NCBI GenBank assembly: GCA_016794465.1
Contig: JAEUKA010000013.1
Coordinates: forward strand, 92,065-156,064
DNA length: 64,000 nucleotides
Source: Myxococcales bacterium
GTDB lineage: Bacteria > Myxococcota_A > Polyangia > Palsa-1104 > JAEUJZ01
Direction: 5' to 3'
Shown here: positions 58,527-64,000 of the stretch, in pieces
How positions within the stretch are numbered: position 1 is the first letter of the stretch
How the letters are laid out: the number at the start of each line of letters is the position of its first letter
Position numbers and translations under genes: made by a program
The notes under the pieces: model-generated
Database searches by the model: none
What the model saw: the letters and a program-made list of their open reading frames with translations, nothing else
Told to the model about the DNA's origin: nothing

Positions 58527-61500
58527 CCCGAAAACATCTTTTTGGTCGAGCAGACGAATCAGAAAGACTTTGTGAAGATTGTCGACTTCGGCATCGCGCT
58601 GCGCGCAAGTCAGGCGCTTCGCCAAGAGCAGCTGGAGGTACTGGCGGCGCGTGCGCAAGCCGAGCCGAGCGATCACAGCGGTCGCTTGACGGAGTTCGGC
58701 TCGGTGGTGGGAACGCCGCTGTACATGTCGCCGGAGCAGGCCAGTGCGTCCGATGTGGATGCGCGGGCCGACCAGTACGCGCTTGGCTGCATCTTGTACG
58801 AAATGCTGACGGGGCACGTGCCGTTCGATGGCGCTACCCCGACGAGCCTGATGTTCAAGCATGTGACCGCGCAGCCACCGCCGCTGCAGAGCAGATATCC
58901 AAAGCTGTCGGCGACCAAAGAGCTGCAAGCGGTGGTGATGCGGCTGTTGTCCAAGTCGCCTGAGCAGCGGTTCCCCTCGATGAAAGAGGTGGTGGCGGAG
59001 CTGAATCATGAGATCGATCTGCTCCTGGTGCAGCGCGGCGAGCGGGTGGTGCTGGGCAAAGATGCAATGCGGCTGGTCCAGAGCGGATTTCGGGGTCTGT
59101 CGCGCGAAGCCAAGCAGCGGGTATTTCTTTTTTCCGTGGTGGCGGCGACCGGGGTGCTGGTGCTCGCGGGGGCGGGCCTGTATTTCGGTCAGCGCTACGT
59201 GGCGGGCAAAGAAAAGCTGGCGGCGCGACTCTTGCCGCAAGAGCTGACGGAAGCGCGCTCTTTGGCGATGCAGTTTCTGATCGACGAGCTGCGCGATCCG
59301 AGTGCAGAGCTGCGCGCCTCGGTGCTAAGTGAGCTGGGCTGGACGCACGACATGAGCCTGCGACCGAAGCTGGAGCCACTGCTGGCCGATCCGAACTCGG
59401 AGATTGCGGCGCAGGCGGCGGCGGCGCTGGGCGAGCTGGGCGACCGGCAAGCGATCGTGGCGCTGGCGGCGCTGGCGGACAAGCCGCTGGCTCCGAACCT
59501 ACATGTGGCAGTCGCGGCGGCGCTTCAGCAGCTGGGTGATCCGCGCGGACAGAAGCTGCTGCTGGCGGCGCTCGATGGGGCGGAGCCGGTGGCGCAGAAA
59601 AAGGCCGCCTACTGGTTGAGTGAGCAAGGACATCCCAAAGCGATCGAGACGCTGCTGAAAGTGGCGACACATCCAGAGATCTCGGAAGAGCAAGCGATTC
59701 GGCTGCTCGGTCGGTTGGCGCGCGGCGGCGATGAACAAGCCAAGAGTCTGCTGCGGCAGCGGCTGGGCCGGCCCGGTCGTCATCAGCACAAGCTGCTAGC
59801 GGCGGCGCGGCTGGCGGCGGTTCACGATGAAGAAGGGCGGCGGTTCTTGACCGAGCTGGCGGCGCAGCCGGGGGCCGAGCAGCTGTTTGCGGCGCGCCTG
59901 GTGACGACGCCAGAGTCGCCGGTTGGGCTGCCGCTGTTTCGGCGGGTGGCGGTTGACCAGAGCGCGACGATGGCTTCGCGTCAGATTGCGATGGAAGGCC
60001 TGGCGCTGTCGGGAGAGTCAACGGATGTACGGCTGCTGCTGCCGGTGCTGCGGGGAGATCCGTCGATTCCGATGCGTCATCAGGCAGCGATTGCGATTGT
60101 CGACATTGCGGCGCGGGAGCCGACTGCACTGTCGGATCAGAGCCTGACCTGGGCGCGGCTGGCCAGTGATGATGATGACTTTGCGCTGCGAGCGGATGCG
60201 GCGGGTGTGCTCAGTGAAGACAGCTCGGGAGAGGCCAAGTCGCTGCTGCTGCGCCTGGCCAAAGATCCGGTGGCGAGTGTGCGCAAGAGTGCGGTTCGCG
60301 CGCTCGGTCAGCGCAGCGATGCCGAGTCGTTGGCGGCCCTGCACGTTGGGCTTACCGATTCTGCGGCAGAGGTCCAAAGTGAAGCGCTGCGTGCGCTGGT
60401 GAAGCTGACGCTGGTGCTGGTGAAACAGAAGCAGACCGAGCTGGCAGAGCAGGTGCGAGCGTGGCTTACAGAGATCTTGCGCAGCAGCGATTTGGGGGCC
60501 CAGCTGCAAGCGCGGATTGGACTGCAGAGACTCGGGGATGAGTCGCAGCGGGCGCAGCTTGCCCAGCTCTATCAAAAGGTCGATTCCGAACAGAAACGCC
60601 AGATCATCGATCGTGAAGATGGGGACCGCGAGCTGTGGATACTGGCGCTACAGGATGACTTTTGGCCGCTGCGCTTTGCGGCGGCCAGGCGGCTGGCAGA
60701 GAGCGGCGATCTCAGCGCAATTCCGATTCTGCGGGAAGCGCTGACCAAGACCGGAAGCAGTGCCGGAACCGCGTACGGACTGCTGCTGCGGCTGGGGGAA
60801 AAGGTCGATCCGCCCAACTTGATGGCGCAGCTCTCGACGACGGTGCCGGTGGAACAGCGGGTGGCGGTGGTGGAAGGACTGCTGCTGTCGCCTCTGTCTG
60901 TCAGTCTGCCGCTGCTGCTCAAGGCGGCCAAAGATCCTTCCGTCTTGGTGCGGACGCAAGCGGTGGAGATTGCGGCGCAGCTGCCGATGATCGACGGCAA
61001 GCCAGCCGGACAGCCGGTGCTGCGACTGCTGTCTGATGATGGAAATGCGGTGATTCGGACGCGCGCGGCGGCACTCCTTCTGCGACTCCTTCACGTGCCG
61101 CAGCGGAGTGCGCAGCTGGCGATTCCCAGCGTGCGAGCCAGCGTCGAAAAGGTGAGCAAACCGGGCTCTGTTCCAGCGGTTGTACCTGCTCCGCTGCCAG
61201 CGACTCTGGACGTGGGTGGGACTGGCGCTGATCCGCTGAAGTCGAGCCCGATCGCCGAGCTGGCCCGTCGTGGTCGCAGAGCGCTGGAAACCAGTGACTT
61301 TGCCGCTGCGGAGCTGCTGATTGGCAAGGCAAAGAAGGTCTGTCAGCGATCGGCAAAGACTCCCGGCTGTGCGGAGCTGTCGTTCGAGCTGTCGTTCCTG
61401 CTCGGTCGCGCCCACGAAGCGCAAGGTCACACCGCTGAAGCGATGACAGAGTTTGAGCGAGCCATGAAGCTGAGTCCCAAGGTTTCCGGCAAAGCAGAGG

Positions 61501-61700
61501 AAAAGTCGGCGACCCAAGCGGCGGTGCTGCGCCTGGTTCCCAAGCTCGGCGTGGTGATGATTCCCAAAGTAAGCGGCAAGACCTGCGAGCTTCTGTCGGT
61601 GTGGCTGCCACCCGGTAGTCATCAGCTGACGATCGATAACCAGCCTCAGACAGTGGTGGTCAAGGCCAACCAAACGGTACGCGCAGGAAGCTGTCCATGA
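58527..61700 (+). pseudogene. Ser/Thr kinase C-terminal half fused to HEAT repeats
   Basis: The open frame enters from GGTGGTTGAG (58517-58526), the same ten bases that end element 2 at 56512-56521, and continues PENIFLV, so a kinase is cut one step beyond HRDLK. DFG (VKIVDFGIAL), GTPLYMSPEQ and DQYALGCILYEML are intact. A membrane segment (LFSVVAATGVLVLAGAGLYF) near residue 210 is followed by about 650 residues of HEAT-like helical pairs, then a PEGA-like C-terminus. It starts without an N-lobe; a GTG at 58518 might allow a truncated product. It shares its stop region with the PEGA gene (overlap ATGA). Confidence 0.82.
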
Positions 61701-63013
61701 GTGCTCGCTCTGCATATCGGCGCCGAGCCAGTAGGTCGGTGTTCCTGGCTCTGTTTCCGGCTCTCTTTTTGATTCCCAGCGGGGTTCGTGCCGATTCCCA
61801 AGTCGCGGTGGAGAGTCTACAGCGCAGTGGTGAAGTCGAGGTCTTGGGTGATCGTGGTACGCAGATTTCCGTCGATGGACAGCCAGCGCAAGGACTGCCT
61901 CTGTCCGCTCCGCTTTTGCTGCCCGCAGGGGAACATGTCATCACCGCGACCCAGGGCCAGACCACCTTGCGATCCCAGATCACGGTACGGGCCGGACGCG
62001 CGCTGGAGGTTCGCTTCAACTTCGATGTCCAAGCGGTATCGATCGCAGTTCCTCCGCATGCTTTGCTGTTAGAGCGCTACGAAGGAATCACCCCAGAGGC
62101 CGTGCAAGAGCTGGCGGTAACGACGGTGCGAGCGCTGTCCAAGCAGCGGCTGACCTTGCTGCTTCCTGCCGCTTCGGCGCAGCTTCCCAAAGACTGTTTG
62201 CAGCAGCTTCCCTGTCTGCTGGATCAGGCCAAACAGCACGAAACGGAATACGCGGTGGTGGTTGCGGTGGCAGCAAACAAAGCCAGTGATGCGGACTCTG
62301 CTCCGGGCTATTCGATTCGGGGCCAGATCGTCGACCGCAGCGTCCAGGCAGAAGCCAGTGTGGTGAGTGAGTCCTGTGACTCTTGCAACATCGGACAGCT
62401 GAACGAAAAGCTGCGCATGGTCTTTACAGAGCTTGCTGTACGCGCGCTGTCCCGCAAAAAGGGAGTCCTGCACGTCAAGAGTGACCCTCCGCAAGCGGAC
62501 ATCTTCGCCAACGGAGTCCGCTTGGGAACGACTCCCTTCCAACGAGCGATGTGGGCCACCAGCGTTGACCTGAAGGCGACGTTACCCGGTCACCAGCCGA
62601 TCGAAAAGCACGTGCTGATCCGGGAGGATGCCGAAACCACCGTCGAGCTTCAGCTTCCTACCACTGAACCGGAAGAGATCCGCAAGCGCCGGGTGATTGT
62701 GCTGGGGAATGAGGCCAAGGTCTTGCGGCAGCCCCGACCACGCTGGCGGCTCTACGCTGGCGGCATCGGCTTGGGAGTCGGTGGTCTGCTGCTCGGCTTT
62801 GGCAGCGGGGCGCTCTCTGTAGATGGAAAGTGCATCACCGAAGCGATGGGCGCAGCCCGGCACTGTGATCAGCTGTACGCCACATTTCCCGTCGGGACGG
62901 GCCTGGTTACAACCGGCGCCGTGCTGGCCGTTGGCGGCACGCTGATGATGCTGTGGCCGGGACCGGTTGTTCCTGCCCCAAGTCCAATTTCACTCCTTAC
63001 CGGAGACAGATAG
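61697..63013 (+). CDS. PEGA-domain protein with N-terminal signal and membrane anchor
   Basis: A 438-residue protein. A signal-like hydrophobic stretch (VFLALFPALFLIPSGV) comes first, then an N-terminal beta domain. A PEGA motif lies near residue 255-300 (VLHVKSDPPQADIFANGVRLG followed by TPFQRAMW), with a beta-sandwich-like middle. A Gly-rich membrane segment (YAGGIGLGVGGLLLGFGSGAL) follows near 350-370. PEGA domains sit on the outside of the membrane in kinase-linked surface systems. The start overlaps the kinase-HEAT stop by 4 nt, so the genes were one operon and the kinase probably signalled with this protein. Confidence 0.72.
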   Translation: MSARSAYRRRASRSVFLALFPALFLIPSGVRADSQVAVESLQRSGEVEVLGDRGTQISVDGQPAQGLPLSAPLLLPAGEHVITATQGQTTLRSQITVRAGRALEVRFNFDVQAVSIAVPPHALLLERYEGITPEAVQELAVTTVRALSKQRLTLLLPAASAQLPKDCLQQLPCLLDQAKQHETEYAVVVAVAANKASDADSAPGYSIRGQIVDRSVQAEASVVSESCDSCNIGQLNEKLRMVFTELAVRALSRKKGVLHVKSDPPQADIFANGVRLGTTPFQRAMWATSVDLKATLPGHQPIEKHVLIREDAETTVELQLPTTEPEEIRKRRVIVLGNEAKVLRQPRPRWRLYAGGIGLGVGGLLLGFGSGALSVDGKCITEAMGAARHCDQLYATFPVGTGLVTTGAVLAVGGTLMMLWPGPVVPAPSPISLLTGDR

Positions 63014-63015
63014 AG

Positions 63016-63678
63016 ATGTTCGGACCCACCTTCCGGCGTTCGCTGCTCCTGTTCTGCGCGCTTGTGGGAAACGCAAGCTGTGAAGCTCTGTTTGGGGGTC
63101 TGTCCCAAGACAATCCCGAGAGCTGTGTTGCCAACGCGGCGCTGTGCAGAAGTCCAGAGGAGATCTGTAACGCGGCCACCCGATCCTGTGAGCCCGCACT
63201 GCGCATCGACAGCATCTCTCCAGCAGCGGCTCCTTTTGATACCGAGCTAAAGGTCACGCTTACCGGCAAGAACTTTGTTCCCAACCTGGCACTTTCCATC
63301 GCGGGAGTCCCTGCAAAGGACGTGACGTTCATCTCGGAGTCGCAGCTCTCGGCCATCACTCCGGCCAGTCATGTTGGCAAACATCCCGTCACACTCGATC
63401 TGGTCGCGCCGAGCACCCAGCGATACCAAAGAGAGGGTCTTTTTCACTACTTTCCCTGGCCGACTTTCGCGACTCCTACCACCACCGTGTCTCCCGGTAC
63501 CTTCAAGGTGCTGCGCTCAGCAGACTTTGACCGCGACGGGCGTCCCGATGTCGCGATGGCAGCCGACAACACCTCTCCGGTGGCGATCTTTTTGGGACAA
63601 GCCGATGGGAGTCTGCTTCCAGCCGGCAAAGTTAGCTTCGCCTCTCGCCCATTTGGGATGGCCTTGGGGGACGCCTAA
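63016..63678 (+). pseudogene. IPT/TIG-FG-GAP lipoprotein truncated at element 3 junction
   Basis: A 220-residue frame with a lipoprotein signal ending LVGNASC. It has a short Cys-containing spacer (CVANAALCRSPEEICNAA), an IPT/TIG immunoglobulin-like domain (LRIDSISPAAAPFDTELKVT) and one FG-GAP unit (LRSADFDRDGRPDVAMAAD). The next unit begins FGMALGD, where one expects FNxDGxxD, and instead ends Ala-stop. The serine recombinase starts 54 bp later. The remaining propeller is expected beyond the window. Its ATG follows a GAG site 2 nt past the PEGA gene stop. Confidence 0.8.
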
Positions 63679-64000
63679 TCCAATTATGACCTAACTCCTA
63701 ATCGCCCACATGTGGGACGGAAGGAGTGGTCATGAAGAGTGCGAAAGGGGTCCACGGAGGAAGCGGAAACAGAGACTCCCTAGGACATTACGGGGGTAAG
63801 GAACAGAGTCCGCGCAGAGCGGTAGGATACGTGCGGGTTTCCACGGACATGCAAGCGGCAGAAGGAATGTCTCTGGATGCGCAGCGGAGTGCGATTGAGA
63901 GCTACTGCGCGATGATGGGAATCAAGCTGGTGAAGCTGTGTCAGGACGTGATGTCGGGAGGGAAAGACGTTCGGCCTGGGCTCGCCGACGCGCTGCGGAC
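63679..64000 (+). mobile_element. Element 3, left end only
   Basis: Starts at or near GGGGGACGCC inside the FG-GAP unit of the lipoprotein gene, where the frame stops, and includes the start of a large serine recombinase. Large serine recombinases usually sit at the end of their element next to an attachment site. The other end lies beyond the window, so size and cargo are unknown. Confidence 0.6.
63732..64000 (+). CDS. Large serine recombinase, 3' end outside window
   Basis: The first 89 residues show the resolvase/invertase catalytic domain: AVGYVRVSTDMQAAEGMSLD with the nucleophile Ser in VRVST, QRSAIESYCAMMGI and then the Arg-rich RPGLADALR stretch where catalytic Arg residues are expected. 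The N-terminal 30 residues (Gly/Lys/Ser-rich) are an extension. A long leading segment plus this start fits a large serine integrase rather than a small invertase, but length cannot be judged from the window. AAGGAG precedes the ATG. It is likely responsible for insertion into the FG-GAP gene. Confidence 0.85.
   Translation, partial: MKSAKGVHGGSGNRDSLGHYGGKEQSPRRAVGYVRVSTDMQAAEGMSLDAQRSAIESYCAMMGIKLVKLCQDVMSGGKDVRPGLADALR

Overview
The window is GC-rich chromosomal DNA with long genes, many lipoproteins, FG-GAP, PEGA and HEAT-repeat proteins and Hanks-type Ser/Thr kinases. That profile points to a myxobacterium-like organism (Myxococcota, probably Polyangia); this is inferred from gene content, since no rRNA or tRNA gene was seen.

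Layout. 1-6.4 kb: housekeeping and conserved genes (HolB, a RicT/PSP1 protein, a zinc-ribbon rhomboid protease, MiaE). 6.4-18.9 kb: one Ser/Thr kinase gene on the minus strand, split by an 11.2 kb integrated element (element 1). 19-43.7 kb: host genes, namely a GH13 amylase lipoprotein, GpsA, a methyltransferase, a transglutaminase-elicitor-like enzyme, a three-gene operon ending in a DUF1501 protein, a transhydrogenase-like flavoprotein lacking its redox cysteines, a carotenoid oxygenase, a coupled pair of conflict-type NTPases (phosphoesterase-NTPase and NTPase-coiled coil-WD40), a secreted phosphoesterase and a HEAT/TPR protein. 43.7-47 kb: a possible defence cluster (PD-(D/E)XK nuclease, a tandem array of 42-bp hairpins, a TOPRIM-like protein and an ABC-type ATPase). 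47.2-49.4 kb: an FG-GAP lipoprotein. 49.6-61.7 kb: the N-terminal half of a second kinase, a 6.4 kb integrated element (element 2), two further genes, and the C-terminal half of a kinase fused to HEAT repeats. 61.7-64 kb: a PEGA protein, and an FG-GAP lipoprotein cut short just upstream of a large serine recombinase that opens a third element.

The main result is that every Hanks kinase in the window is broken at the same place, the HRD codons of the catalytic loop. Element 1 encodes a complete tyrosine recombinase. A 9-bp core lies at both its ends, and joining the flanks across that core restores an open HRDLKPDN reading frame. Element 2 has the same end sequences, a 10-bp core over the same three codons in another kinase, and only a relic of the recombinase 3' end. 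In both cases integration turns the catalytic Asp codon into Gly and adds a short tail ending in Asn-stop. This looks like a family of elements that uses a conserved protein motif, repeated across paralogous kinases, as its attachment site.

Element 1 also carries a candidate replication module (AT-rich DNA with short repeats, an SF2 helicase and a zinc-finger microgene), a CI-like repressor with possible operators, and eleven tightly packed co-directional genes. The latter encode small membrane proteins, beta-rich proteins, a 3D-domain peptidoglycan lyase candidate and a Lys/Ala-rich DNA-binding protein. No terminase, portal or tail gene was recognised, so a tailless virus or satellite-like particle is possible but unproven. 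Element 2 instead carries metabolic and stress cargo: a SnoaL-like and an NmrA-like protein with a LysR regulator, a DUF808 protein, and an MDR reductase with a TetR regulator.
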